Shown here: positions 1 to 10,105 of the stretch, in pieces
How positions within the stretch are numbered: the stretch's first letter is position 1
Layout of the letters: every line of letters begins with the position of its first letter
Assembly: GCA_050014835.1 (NCBI GenBank)
Contig: JBEKCO010000035.1
Location: forward strand, 1 to 19,605
Length of the DNA: 19,605 nt
Direction of reading: 5' to 3'
Source: Bog-793 sp050014835
Lineage (GTDB): Bacteria > Actinomycetota > Acidimicrobiia > Acidimicrobiales > Bog-793
The notes under the pieces: model-generated
Seen by the model: the letters and a program-made list of their open reading frames with translations, nothing else
Databases searched by the model: none
Told to the model about the DNA's origin: nothing
Translations under genes and position numbers: made by a program

Positions 1-102
1 GAGGTACTCGCGCTTCTCGCCGAACGCCTCACGCATCTCGCGTCTCTCGACCACCGCCGCTCCGTGGTGGGGGTAGACCACCTTGTCGCCGACGTCGAAC
101 AC
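1..102 (-). CDS. carD: CarD-family transcriptional regulator, N-terminus only (partial)
   Basis: Only the first 34 codons are in the window; the gene runs off the left edge. The reverse strand gives a protein beginning MFDVGDKVVYPHHGAAVVE, the typical start of the CarD RNA-polymerase-interacting (Tudor-like) domain. CarD proteins bind the RNA polymerase beta subunit and stabilise open complexes, notably at rRNA promoters. The start is GTG at 102, chosen because a GAGGAG ribosome site lies 6 nt upstream and the family similarity begins at residue 2. In mycobacteria the next gene in this direction is ispD, so that is a reasonable guess for what lies outside. The family call is firm; essentiality and targets are inferred from relatives. 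Confidence 0.9.
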   Translation of the reverse strand, partial: MFDVGDKVVYPHHGAAVVERREMREAFGEKREYL

Positions 103-203
103 TCGCGACTCCTCACGTTCCAGGAAGGTCTGTTGCGCCACAGATACCGGATCAGCGGAAACCGGATTGGTTCCGACTCCGCCTGCGGCCGCGACGTGTC
201 CCT

Positions 204-209
204 AGTTTA
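204..209 (-). promoter_or_regulatory. Possible -10 element for carD, with dyad in the leader
   Basis: A TAAACT hexamer (TANNNT type) on the minus strand lies about 100 nt upstream of the carD GTG. No convincing -35 is seen; CTGTGC lies 16 nt upstream. Between it and the gene, 156-175 forms a dyad (CGGAA, bulged A, CC against GGTTCCG) that would fall in the 5' leader. The assignment is weak and rests on hexamer and position only. Confidence 0.25.
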
Positions 210-422
210 CCGGTCCGGGGACGGGGCACAGGTGGCGTGACGGCGAGGCCGGGCGCGCCGCCGTCCGTCGCCCGTGGAGCCGGGATGGTCCCTGGCCCAG
301 CCGCCCGGAGCGGTCCCCGCCTGCCGTCCCGGACCGCGTGGGCGGCGACTCCGAAGGTCGGGGTGCCCGCTTCGACGCGTCCCTACGGCCGCGCGGGCCG
401 GCCCCCGTACCAGACAGGGTCC

Positions 423-466
423 GAAGGGGCTCCTCTTCGGCGCGAAAATCGCGCAGCCCCTCCGAA
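423..466. other. Nested/alternative hairpin element in the carD-clpC spacer
   Basis: GCGCGA (440-445) pairs perfectly with TCGCGC (449-454) around an AAA loop. Directly outside, GGGGCT (426-431) pairs with AGCCCC (455-460), with 432-439 as a one-sided bulge. An alternative stem CGAAG (423-427) with CTTCG (435-439) uses part of the same outer arm, so two folds compete. There is no following U-tract on either strand, so this is not a classical terminator. It could be an RNA element in a clpC-carD readthrough transcript, or a DNA structure. Confidence 0.35.
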
Positions 467-841
467 CCCTCTGGCACATCAACGGGTTCTGTTGCTCACG
501 GTGGCTTCTCGCGCCAGAGCTGTGAGAGAGGAGCGACGGAGCGCCTTCAAACCGGGCACCGACCCGACCACCGTCCGCCCTGTTTCCTCGGTGATCGTTC
601 GGTCCCAGCCGCCCGAATCCGGCACGCCTCTCCTCCTCGAACTCCGTCGGGATTGTGCAACGTCGCGCGGGCGACCGGCATTCCCGCAAGCTGCATCCGG
701 ACTGCGACTTTCGCGTGAACTGTCGGGGGCGGCGCGCGCAACGTGGCGACGCGACGACGCTGTGGAATATCCCGTGAATTGCGGGCGAGTTAGGAGTCGG
801 CGGCGGTGCCGGCGAGCTCGACGGGCGGCGGTGCGATGCCG

Positions 842-3208
<2,367 letters not shown>

Positions 3209-3241
3209 ATCTCGCTCCCTTGTGCAGCTGATGCTGGCTGC

Positions 3242-3247
3242 AGTCTA
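3242..3247 (-). promoter_or_regulatory. Possible -10 for clpC
   Basis: TAGACT on the minus strand would place transcription start near 3235, giving a leader of about 27 nt that contains the AGGGAG ribosome site (3220-3215) of the TTG start. No good -35 is visible at 16-18 nt and no clear ClgR or HspR site was identified in the short divergent region. Confidence 0.3.
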
Positions 3248-3323
3248 TCGGGAGGACCCCCGCCGACCGCGTTCGCGCGGGCCCGCCCCGGTTGGCGGCG
3301 AATCGGCCGACAAGACGGCCTCG

Positions 3324-3354
3324 TTGCCATCGACGCACGGTGGTGGCGTATCGT
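3324..3354 (+). promoter_or_regulatory. Candidate promoter for the polyprenyl synthase, probably leaderless
   Basis: TTGCCA (3324-3329) and TATCGT (3349-3354) are separated by 19 nt, a long but tolerated spacer. The ATG lies only 9 nt after the -10, and there is no purine-rich ribosome site between them, so transcription may begin at or just before the ATG. Confidence 0.4.
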
Positions 3355-3363
3355 GCTGGTCTG

Positions 3364-4359
3364 ATGAACCCCCCGGACCCCTTCGCGCTGCCTGTCGCCG
3401 CGTCCGATCTCACCCGTCTCGAGGAGATCCTGCGCGGAGCCGTCCTTTCGGGGGAACCTTTCGTCGACGAGATCGCCACCCACCTCATCGGGGCGGGGGG
3501 CAAGCGCCTGCGCCCGACGCTGACGCTCGTCTCGGCCGAACTCCGCGGCGGAAAGGTGACCGAGGAGACGCTCCTCGGAGGCGTCGCCGTCGAGCTCGTC
3601 CACCTCGCCTCGCTCTACCACGACGACGTGATGGACGAGGCGGACCGGCGGCGCAACGTCGTCAGCGTGAACGGCCGCTGGGGCAACCTGCTCGCCGTCG
3701 TCGTCGGCGACTTCCTGCTCGCCCGCTCCGCCGAGATCGCCGCCTCGCTCGGCACGGAGATCGCCGGGACGCTCGCCACGACGCTCGCCCGCCTCTGCCA
3801 GGGCCAGATCGCCGAGGCCCGCTCCGTCTACCGGATCGACCGCAGCGTCGAGGACTACCTCGCGGCGATCGCCGACAAGACCGGCGCCCTGATGGGGACG
3901 TCCTGCCGCATCGGCGCCCTCACCGCCGACCTCGACGGACCAGACACCGCGGCCCTCACCGCTTTCGGCGAGAAGCTCGGCTTCGTCTTCCAGATCCGCG
4001 ACGACATCCTCGACATCGTCGCCACGGAGGAGGAGTCCGGGAAACCGCCCGGCCAGGACCTCGCCGAGGGGATCTACACGCTCCCCGTCCAACGCGCCCT
4101 CGTCGACCGGCGCGTCGGCCCCGAGCTGCGCCGCCTGCTCGGCCGGCCGCTCGGCCACGACGACGTCGAGCTCGCCCGGGCGCTCGTCGCCGAGTCGGAC
4201 GGGACCGCCGAGTCCCAGGACGTCGCCCGCCGCTACGCCCTCGAGGCGGGGGAGATCGCCCGGCGCCTCGGCGACGGCGTCGTGGCGCGGTCGCTGCGCG
4301 GGCTCGGCGTGCGGCTCGTCGACGACCTCGACCGCTCGATGCGGGCGCTGGCGAGCTAG
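3364..4359 (+). CDS. Polyprenyl (all-trans) diphosphate synthase
   Basis: A 331-residue class I trans-prenyltransferase that condenses isopentenyl diphosphate onto an allylic diphosphate, for menaquinone side chains or other long isoprenoids. Diagnostic features: GGKRLRP (45-51), first Asp-rich motif DDVMD (87-91) followed by RRR, second DDILD (213-217), and the GKPPGQDLAEG segment with TLP (227-241). The start ATG 3364 was chosen over an upstream in-frame alternative at 3292, whose extra residues are Arg/Pro-rich and unlike the family, and because it sits 9 nt behind a -10. Chain length cannot be read confidently: residues before the first DDxxD (VHLASLYHDD) suggest a long-chain, Ispb/HepT-like enzyme. 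It is the only plus-strand gene in the core region; it diverges from clpC and converges on lysS. In mycobacteria this slot holds lsr2. Confidence 0.93.
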   Translation: MNPPDPFALPVAASDLTRLEEILRGAVLSGEPFVDEIATHLIGAGGKRLRPTLTLVSAELRGGKVTEETLLGGVAVELVHLASLYHDDVMDEADRRRNVVSVNGRWGNLLAVVVGDFLLARSAEIAASLGTEIAGTLATTLARLCQGQIAEARSVYRIDRSVEDYLAAIADKTGALMGTSCRIGALTADLDGPDTAALTAFGEKLGFVFQIRDDILDIVATEEESGKPPGQDLAEGIYTLPVQRALVDRRVGPELRRLLGRPLGHDDVELARALVAESDGTAESQDVARRYALEAGEIARRLGDGVVARSLRGLGVRLVDDLDRSMRALAS

Positions 4360-5810
4360 ACGGGGCCCTCGGTCCCGTCTCCCTCGACACCCCCGGCCTC
4401 CGGGCGCAGGGCTGGGAAGAGCATCACCTCTTTGATGTTCACCTTGTCGGCGAGCAGCATGACGAGGCGGTCGATCCCGACGCCGATCCCGCCCGTCGGC
4501 GGCATCCCGTGCTCGAGCGCCCGCAGGAAGTCCTCGTCGACGACCATCGCCTCGTCGTCACCGGCCGCCCGTTCCGCCGCCTGGGCGACGAACCGCGCCC
4601 GCTGGTCGACGGGGTCGACGAGCTCGCTGTAGTTCTCGGCGATCTCCCGACCGCCGACCACCGACGTCGCCCGCTCGGCCACGTCGGGCTTCGTCCGGTG
4701 CCGCCGGGTGAGCGGTGAGACCTCGACCGGATGGTCGACGACGTGGACCGGGTCCCACAGCTCGTGCTCCGTCGTGTGCTCGTAGATCTCGGATTGCACC
4801 TTGCCCGGCCCCCAGCGGTCCTCGACCGCCACGCCGAGCTCCGCGGCGCGCCGGCGGAGCGTCGCGAGCCCGTCGGCGAGCCGGCAGTCGAGGCCGGTCA
4901 CCTCGCGGATCGCCTCCTCGATCGTGAGCGTGCGCCACGGGGGCGTGAGGTCGAGCGCACGCCCCTGGTGGCTGAAGACGCCCGTGCCCCGGGCCGCGAC
5001 CGCCGCGGCGTGGACGAGGTCCTCGACGAGCCCCGTCATGTCGGAGGCGTCGGCGTAGGCCTGGTAGGCCTCGAGCACGGTGAACTCGGGGTTGTGGGTC
5101 GGCGACAGGCCCTCGTTGCGGAAGTCCTTGCCGATCTCGTAGACCCGCTCGAACCCGCCGATGACGAGCCGCTTCAGGTAGAGCTCGCTCGCGATCCGCA
5201 GGATGAAGTCGGCGTGGAGCGAGTTGAAGTGCGTAGTGAACGGCCTCGCGTTCGCCCCGCCGGCGACGGCCTGGAGGATGGGCGTCTCGACCTCGACGAA
5301 CCCCCGCCCGTCGAGGTTCTGCCGGATCGCCCGCACGACGCGCGAACGCAAAAGGAACGTCTCGCGCACACCCTCGTTCGCCCAGAGGTCGACCTCGCGT
5401 TGGCGGTAGCGCGTCTCGACGTCGTGGACGCCGCGCCACTTGTCGCCAAAACCCCGCCGGTTCTCGGCGAGCAGGCACCACTCGGCGACCCTCACGGAGA
5501 GCTCGCCGCGCCGCGTCCGCACGACCTCGCCCGTCGCGCCGATCCAGTCGCCGAGGCCAAGCCGCACGAACTCGTCGAAGCGCGACGTCGCGACCTCGTC
5601 GGCGAAGAGCTGGATCGATCCTGTCCAGTCGCGCAGGTCGGCGAAGGCGGCACCGCCCTGGGGCCGGAAGAGCATGATCCGGCCCGCGACCGTGACGGTG
5701 ACGTGCGCCGACTCCCCCGGGGCGAGATCCCCGTGGGCGGCGACGACCTCGGCGGCCCGTGCCGTCCCCGCCAACCGGTACGGGACGTCCGGCGTCTCGC
5801 CGGGGCTCAC
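4356..5810 (-). CDS. lysS: Lysyl-tRNA synthetase, class II
   Basis: Charges tRNA-Lys with lysine in the cytoplasm. The 484-residue protein has an N-terminal OB-fold anticodon-binding domain (about 37-115), the WRGVHDVETRYRQREVDL linker into the catalytic core, motif 1 (FVEVETPILQ, 171-180), motif 2 (FRNEG...HNPEFT, 230-243) and motif 3 (GIGVGIDRLVMLL). HPVEVSPL and GREIAENYSEL are typical of bacterial LysS. The start is GTG at 5810, whose GTGA overlaps the coaX stop, so translation is probably coupled. It is the last gene of the folP-to-lysS run. Its TAG stop shares a CTAG with the converging polyprenyl synthase, as the two genes overlap by 4 nt. Length is normal for the family and no key motif is missing. 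Confidence 0.97.
   Translation of the reverse strand: MSPGETPDVPYRLAGTARAAEVVAAHGDLAPGESAHVTVTVAGRIMLFRPQGGAAFADLRDWTGSIQLFADEVATSRFDEFVRLGLGDWIGATGEVVRTRRGELSVRVAEWCLLAENRRGFGDKWRGVHDVETRYRQREVDLWANEGVRETFLLRSRVVRAIRQNLDGRGFVEVETPILQAVAGGANARPFTTHFNSLHADFILRIASELYLKRLVIGGFERVYEIGKDFRNEGLSPTHNPEFTVLEAYQAYADASDMTGLVEDLVHAAAVAARGTGVFSHQGRALDLTPPWRTLTIEEAIREVTGLDCRLADGLATLRRRAAELGVAVEDRWGPGKVQSEIYEHTTEHELWDPVHVVDHPVEVSPLTRRHRTKPDVAERATSVVGGREIAENYSELVDPVDQRARFVAQAAERAAGDDEAMVVDEDFLRALEHGMPPTGGIGVGIDRLVMLLADKVNIKEVMLFPALRPEAGGVEGDGTEGPV
4359..4379 (+). terminator. Hairpin at the end of the polyprenyl synthase gene
   Basis: GACGGG (4359-4364) pairs with CCCGTC (4374-4379) around a 9-nt loop, starting at the last base of the TAG stop. 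There is no U-run after it, only TCTCCCTC. It could slow or end plus-strand transcription before it runs antisense to lysS, but the same bases encode the lysS C-terminus. Confidence 0.35.
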
Positions 5811-6676
5811 GGCGCGACGTGCCCCTCGGGCGGGAGGTTGCGCGCGTAGAGGATCCGCAGGCCGTGGAGCGTGAGCCAGGGTTCGACGTACGTGATGACC
5901 TCGCTGTGCGGGGCGACGACGCTGCAGAGCCCGCCGGTGGCGATGACCGTCGCCGGGCCGAGCTCGACGAGGATGCGGCGGCAGATCCCGTCGACCAGCG
6001 CGGCGTGCCCAAAGACGGCGCCCGACTGCATCGACTCGACGGTCGAGCGTCCGACGACGCTCGGCGGCGCGACAAGCTCGACGCGCCGGAGGGCCGCGGC
6101 GTGCGCGAACAGCGCGTCCATCGAGATCTCGAGACCGGGGGCGATCGCGCCGCCGAGGTACTCGTCGGCGCTGCTGATGACGTCGAACGTCGTCGCCGTC
6201 CCGAAATCGACGACGACGGCGGGCCCGCCGAACAGGTCGATCGCGCCGACGGCGTTGACGATGCGGTCGGCCCCGACCTCCTTGGGGTTGTCGTAGAGGA
6301 CCGGCATGCCGGTGCGGATCCCGGGCTCGACGACGACGAGCGGCAGGGCGAACCGGTCGGCGACCATCTGGCGCAGCGCCGCGGTCACCGAGGGGACCGA
6401 CGACGACACGACGACGCCGTCGATCGCTGCCGCCGGACGGTCGCCGGCGGGCAACGCCTCGCGGGACGCGCCCAGCGCGATCCCTGCCGTCGTGAGCAAC
6501 TGCCGCACGATGACAGCGTGTTCGTCCGCCGTGCGCCCGCCGACCGTCGAGATCCGCCAGCTGTGGGTGAGGCCCGGGAGTTCCCCGGGCAACCGGTCCT
6601 CGTGGTGCCCGGGCGCGGAATCCTCGAAGACTCCGATGACCGTCTGGGTGTTGCCGACGTCGATGGCGAGGAGCAT
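5807..6676 (-). CDS. coaX: Type III pantothenate kinase
   Basis: Phosphorylates pantothenate, the first step of coenzyme A synthesis, in the cytoplasm. The 289-residue ASKHA-fold protein shows the phosphate-binding DVGNT (6-10), DNPKEVGADRIVN (129-141) with the conserved GADR, DFGTATTFD (157-165) and YLGGAIAPG (173-181). NALRRVEL-like and VGRSTVESMQSGAVFG segments match actinobacterial CoaX. A Pro/His-rich loop at about 20-36 lengthens the first beta-hairpin compared with common homologues. The ATG at 6676 places DVGNT at the usual distance; the ribosome site is weak (GTTAGGCG). It follows nadC after 71 nt and overlaps lysS by GTGA. In the same run, panC makes its substrate. Confidence 0.95.
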   Translation of the reverse strand: MLLAIDVGNTQTVIGVFEDSAPGHHEDRLPGELPGLTHSWRISTVGGRTADEHAVIVRQLLTTAGIALGASREALPAGDRPAAAIDGVVVSSSVPSVTAALRQMVADRFALPLVVVEPGIRTGMPVLYDNPKEVGADRIVNAVGAIDLFGGPAVVVDFGTATTFDVISSADEYLGGAIAPGLEISMDALFAHAAALRRVELVAPPSVVGRSTVESMQSGAVFGHAALVDGICRRILVELGPATVIATGGLCSVVAPHSEVITYVEPWLTLHGLRILYARNLPPEGHVAP

Positions 6677-6747
6677 CGCCTAACGGTCTACCCGATCGCG
6701 ACGGAGGACCTCGGCTCCGTGTCCTCCCCGGGTCACGTCGGCGCCTC

Positions 6748-7626
6748 TCAATCCTCGTTGTCGAGGCCGATGTCGAGGATCGGGGCCGAATGCGTGATCG
6801 CCCCGACGGAGATGAGGTTGGCCCCCGCGCGAGCGTAGGCGGCGATGTTCTCGAGCGTGATCCCTCCCGACGCCTCGACGAGCACCGCGCCGGCGCGACC
6901 CCTCGGGTGGGCCTGCACGATCTCGACGGCGGCGCGCACGTCGTCGGGAGACATGTTGTCGCACATCACGCCGGCCGCCCCGGCCTCGACGGCGAGGCTG
7001 ACCTGTTCGAGGTTGTCGCACTCGACCTCGATGAACCGGCCGGGCCAGCGCTCGATCGCCAGGACGACGGCGTCCGACAGCGACACCCCGGCGAGGTGGT
7101 TGTCCTTCACGAGGACGCCACCCGAGAGCGAGGCCCGGTGGTTGATCCCCCCACCGGCGCGCACCGCGGCCTTTTCGAGGGCGCGCAGCCCCGGGGTCGT
7201 CTTGCGCGTGTCGCGCACCCTCGCGGCGTGGTTGGCGGCGGCGGCCGCCTCGACGTAACGGCGGGTGAGCGTCGCGACGCCGGAGAGATGGCACAGGAAG
7301 TTGAGGGCGGTCCTTTCCGCGATGAGGAGGGATCGGAACGGGCCGACGACGCGGGCGACGACGGTACCTGCTTCGACGACGCCGCTGTCTTCGGCCAACA
7401 CCGCCAGCTCCAGGCCGGCGTCGAGCTGCTGGCAGGTCTCCCGCACGCAGCTCGTCCCGGCGATGACGCCCGGCCGACGCGCGACGAAGGCCGCGTGGGC
7501 GACCGCGTCGGCCGGCACGAGCGATCCGGTGAGGTCTCCGATCGGGCCGATGTCCTCGGCGAGCGCGAGCGTGACCGCCCGGCGGACCTCGTCGATCGGC
7601 GGGTAGACGTCATCGAACATCGTCAT
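6748..7626 (-). CDS. nadC: Nicotinate-nucleotide pyrophosphorylase (quinolinate phosphoribosyltransferase, carboxylating)
   Basis: Converts quinolinate and PRPP to nicotinate mononucleotide in de novo NAD synthesis. The 292 residues span the whole family: an N-terminal half with GDLTG (30-34), then ERTALNFLCHLSGVAT (104-119), DTRKTTPGLRALEKAAV (139-155), GGGINHR (158-164), KDNH (174-177) and EVECDN, ending in the SVGAITHSAP phosphate-binding segment near the C-terminus. Start ATG 7626 overlaps the nadB TGA as ATGA; a second ATG two codons on is possible. nadB lies directly upstream in the operon, while quinolinate synthase (nadA) is not in this window, so the pathway step between them must be encoded elsewhere. 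Confidence 0.97.
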   Translation of the reverse strand: MTMFDDVYPPIDEVRRAVTLALAEDIGPIGDLTGSLVPADAVAHAAFVARRPGVIAGTSCVRETCQQLDAGLELAVLAEDSGVVEAGTVVARVVGPFRSLLIAERTALNFLCHLSGVATLTRRYVEAAAAANHAARVRDTRKTTPGLRALEKAAVRAGGGINHRASLSGGVLVKDNHLAGVSLSDAVVLAIERWPGRFIEVECDNLEQVSLAVEAGAAGVMCDNMSPDDVRAAVEIVQAHPRGRAGAVLVEASGGITLENIAAYARAGANLISVGAITHSAPILDIGLDNED

Positions 7627-9233
7627 CGCGCATCATCCGCCTTCACCGCCACGCGCACCCGGAAGTGCGCATCATCGCGCTCGGGGGCGTCCACGCGGGT
7701 GTGGACGCCCCGGGTCTCCCGCCGGAACAGCGCCGCGGCGGCGAGCGCTGACCCCACGTCAGCGAGGTTCCGCAGCTCGCCCCCGGCGATCCCGGTCTCT
7801 TTGGCCGCGGCAGCCGCCGTGCGGCGCAGGGTCGGGGCGAGCGATTCGAGGCCGTCGGGATCGCGGATGACCCCGGCCCGGGCGCTCATCGCCTCGCGGA
7901 GCGCGGCCCGCGCCGCCTCGAGACCACCGACCGGCGCCGTCTCCTCGGCGCGGTCGCCCGGCGCGAACACACCTTCGTCGATGAAGCGCACAGGGATGGC
8001 GGCGCGCCCGGGAGCGAGGACACCGGCGAGTGCACCCTCGGGCTGCGGGTCGGTCGATCCAACGGTGATCGCCCGCGCGGCGCGGGCGGCGAAGACGAGC
8101 CCCTCGAGCAACGAGTTCGACGCCAGCCGGTTCGCACCCTGGGCGCCGGTGCAGGCGACCTCCCCGACGGCGAACAGGCCGCGCAACGCGCTCCGGCCCG
8201 CGAGGTCCGTGACGACGCCGCCGCACAGGTAGTGCGCGGCGGGCGCGACCGGCAGGAGGTCCCGCGCCGCGTCGAGCCCGGCCTCGGCGAGCATGGCCGC
8301 GATCGTCGGAAACCGGTCCGCGAAGTCCGGCACCTTCCGGGCGTCGAGGAAGACGTTCCTCGTGCCGTCGCGCTCCATCCGGGCGACGATCGCGCGGCTG
8401 ACGACGTCGCGGGAGGCGAGCTCGTCGACGAATCGCTCGCCGTTGCCGTCGACGAGCAGGGCGCCGTAACCGCGCAGGCCCTCGGAGAGCAGTGGCCGCG
8501 GCTCCCGACCGGCGCAGAGCGCCGTCGGGTGGAACTGCACGAACTCGAGGTCTGCGACCGGAACCCCGGCGCGCAGGGCGATCGCGATCCCGTCACCCGT
8601 TGTCTCGGCCGGGTTCGTCGTCACCTCGAAGAGCGACCCGACGCCGCCCGTCGCCAGCACGACGGCGTTGGCATCGAACCGAACCGGCCGCGATCCCTCG
8701 TCGAGGCAGGTCACGCCCGCGCACCGGCCCCCGTCGACGACGAGATCGGTGACGAAAAGATGCTCTTTCACCGTGACCCCGCTCGTCGCGAGCGCGACGG
8801 TGAGCGCCCGGATCACCTCGGCACCGGTCGCCATGCCGCCGGCGTGAACGACACGAGCGACAGAGTGACCGCCCTCCCGGGCGCGGGCGAGCTCGTGACG
8901 GTCGTCGAGGTCGAACACCGCCCCCCGCCCGAGCAACGCCCGCACCGCGACGGGCCCCTCGCTCACGAGCACCCGCACGGCGTCGGGGTCCGAGAGGCCA
9001 CCGCCGGCCCGCAACGTGTCCGACTCGTGCAGCGCGACGGAGTCGTCCGCGACGACGAGCGCCGCGGCGATGCCGCCCTGGGCCCACGCCGTCGTCGACT
9101 CGTCGAGGCGTCCTTTCGTGATGAGCCCGACGCGGCCCGCGCCCCGCTCGACGAGCTCGAGCGCCGTCGTGCACCCGGCGATGCCGCTCCCGAGGACGAG
9201 TGCGTCGAAGGACTGGCGCTCCACGTCGCTCAC
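7623..9233 (-). CDS. nadB: L-aspartate oxidase
   Basis: FAD enzyme oxidising L-aspartate to iminoaspartate, the entry step of de novo NAD synthesis. The 536-residue protein shows the dinucleotide-binding GSGIAG (15-20), STTAWAQGGIAAA, the substrate-side HAGGMATG, EFVQFHPTAL, LLSEGLRGYGALL, and the FAD-contacting GEVACTGAQGANRLASNSL segment, followed by a C-terminal helical domain with RRETRGVHTR. These distinguish it from succinate dehydrogenase SdhA. The start is GTG at 9233, overlapping the panC stop as GTGA. It is coupled in turn to nadC by ATGA. In mycobacteria this position, between panC and coaX, holds panD; both PanD and NadB consume aspartate. Confidence 0.96.
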   Translation of the reverse strand: MSDVERQSFDALVLGSGIAGCTTALELVERGAGRVGLITKGRLDESTTAWAQGGIAAALVVADDSVALHESDTLRAGGGLSDPDAVRVLVSEGPVAVRALLGRGAVFDLDDRHELARAREGGHSVARVVHAGGMATGAEVIRALTVALATSGVTVKEHLFVTDLVVDGGRCAGVTCLDEGSRPVRFDANAVVLATGGVGSLFEVTTNPAETTGDGIAIALRAGVPVADLEFVQFHPTALCAGREPRPLLSEGLRGYGALLVDGNGERFVDELASRDVVSRAIVARMERDGTRNVFLDARKVPDFADRFPTIAAMLAEAGLDAARDLLPVAPAAHYLCGGVVTDLAGRSALRGLFAVGEVACTGAQGANRLASNSLLEGLVFAARAARAITVGSTDPQPEGALAGVLAPGRAAIPVRFIDEGVFAPGDRAEETAPVGGLEAARAALREAMSARAGVIRDPDGLESLAPTLRRTAAAAAKETGIAGGELRNLADVGSALAAAALFRRETRGVHTRVDAPERDDAHFRVRVAVKADDAR

Positions 9234-10105
9234 CGCACGACCCGCAGGTTGTCGATCAGGCGGACCCGCCCCAGCCGGGCCGCGATGAGGAGCGCGACGT
9301 TACCGGTGACGGTTTGCGCCGGCTCGAGGCGGCCGTCCTCGACGACGCGCGCGTAGTCAAGGACCACCGTCGGCTCCGTGCCGACCATCGAGCGCATCGT
9401 CGACTCGACCCCGGCGGCGTCCGTCGCTCCCGCCGTCACCGCGTCCTCCCCGGCGCGCAGCGCCCGATACAGCACGATCGCCGCCCGACGTTCGGCGGTC
9501 GACAGGAAGGCGTTTCGGCTCGACACCGCCAGGCCGTCCGGTTCTCGCACCGTCGGGCAGGCCACGACGCCGACCGGCAGCGACAGGTCGGCCACGAGCT
9601 GCCGGACGACGACGAGCTGCTGGTAGTCCTTCTCGCCGAAGTAGGCGGACGCGGGCGCGACGATCGCCAGCAGCTTCGCCACGACCGTGGCGACGCCGCG
9701 GAAGTGACCGGGCCGCGCCGTCCCCTCGAACACCGCGCCGAGCGCGCCGGGGTCGACGGTCACCTCCGGGATGCCCGCGGGGTACATCTCCTCGACCGTC
9801 GGCGCGAACACGACATCGGCACCGGCGCCCGCGGCGAGCGCGCGATCGGTCGCGAGGTCGCGCGGGTACCGGGCGAGGTCGGCCGGGTCCTCGAACTGGG
9901 TCGGGTTGAGGAACACCGAGACGACGACGACGTCGCAGGAGCCCCGCGCCGCCTCGATCAAGGAGCGGTGGCCGCCGTGCAGCCCGCCGAGGGTCGGAAC
10001 GAACCCGATCGACGATCCCTGGCGACGGTGGCTGCCGAGCCGGCGGTCGAGATCCCCGATCGACTCGATGAGTTCGCAGTCGGCCGCCTCGGCGCTCATC
10101 GTCAA
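9230..10105 (-). CDS. panC: Pantothenate synthetase (pantoate-beta-alanine ligase)
   Basis: Joins pantoate and beta-alanine with ATP to make pantothenate in the cytoplasm. Evidence: VPTLGGLHGGH (36-46), a variant of the usual VPTMGALHEGH that keeps the HxGH nucleotide-binding signature, FLNPTQF (65-71), FGEKDYQQ, and REPDGLAVSSRN with the KMSKS-like loop. Length (about 291) is normal. I prefer the TTG start at 10105: AGAGG sits 8 nt upstream and TTGA overlaps the folK stop, as at other junctions here. An ATG two codons later (10099) is the alternative, but it would be 14 nt from that site. It is coupled to nadB downstream. No panB or panD is in the window. Confidence 0.96.
   Translation of the reverse strand: MTMSAEAADCELIESIGDLDRRLGSHRRQGSSIGFVPTLGGLHGGHRSLIEAARGSCDVVVVSVFLNPTQFEDPADLARYPRDLATDRALAAGAGADVVFAPTVEEMYPAGIPEVTVDPGALGAVFEGTARPGHFRGVATVVAKLLAIVAPASAYFGEKDYQQLVVVRQLVADLSLPVGVVACPTVREPDGLAVSSRNAFLSTAERRAAIVLYRALRAGEDAVTAGATDAAGVESTMRSMVGTEPTVVLDYARVVEDGRLEPAQTVTGNVALLIAARLGRVRLIDNLRVVR

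Larger units (their letters stand above)
103..789. other. Long carD-clpC spacer, no convincing gene
   Basis: About 690 bp separates the carD start from the end of the clpC C-terminal frame. Open frames are present on both strands, as expected at this GC content, but none has a recognisable family, a hydrophobic core pattern or consistent codon bias. The most gene-like is a 48-codon minus-strand frame from GTG 625 to TGA 479 with GAGGAGG six nt upstream; it has no recognisable domain. The spacer contains the carD leader and a strong nested hairpin at 423-466. No tRNA or other known RNA was recognised. Confidence 0.6.

Noticed and set aside
202..477. 91-residue minus-strand frame starting with a GTG at 477
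   Set aside because: No ribosome site, Arg/Pro/Ser-rich composition typical of non-coding GC-rich DNA, and it runs through the hairpin element and the putative carD -10.
479..625. 48-codon minus-strand frame in the carD-clpC spacer with GAGGAGG six nt before a GTG
   Set aside because: No recognisable domain or membrane segment, and such frames are common at this GC content. It would need conservation or ribosome profiling to be accepted.
710..790. Terminator for clpC
   Set aside because: The only nearby stem (CCCG/CGGG around 770-784) is four pairs long with no U-run, too weak to call.
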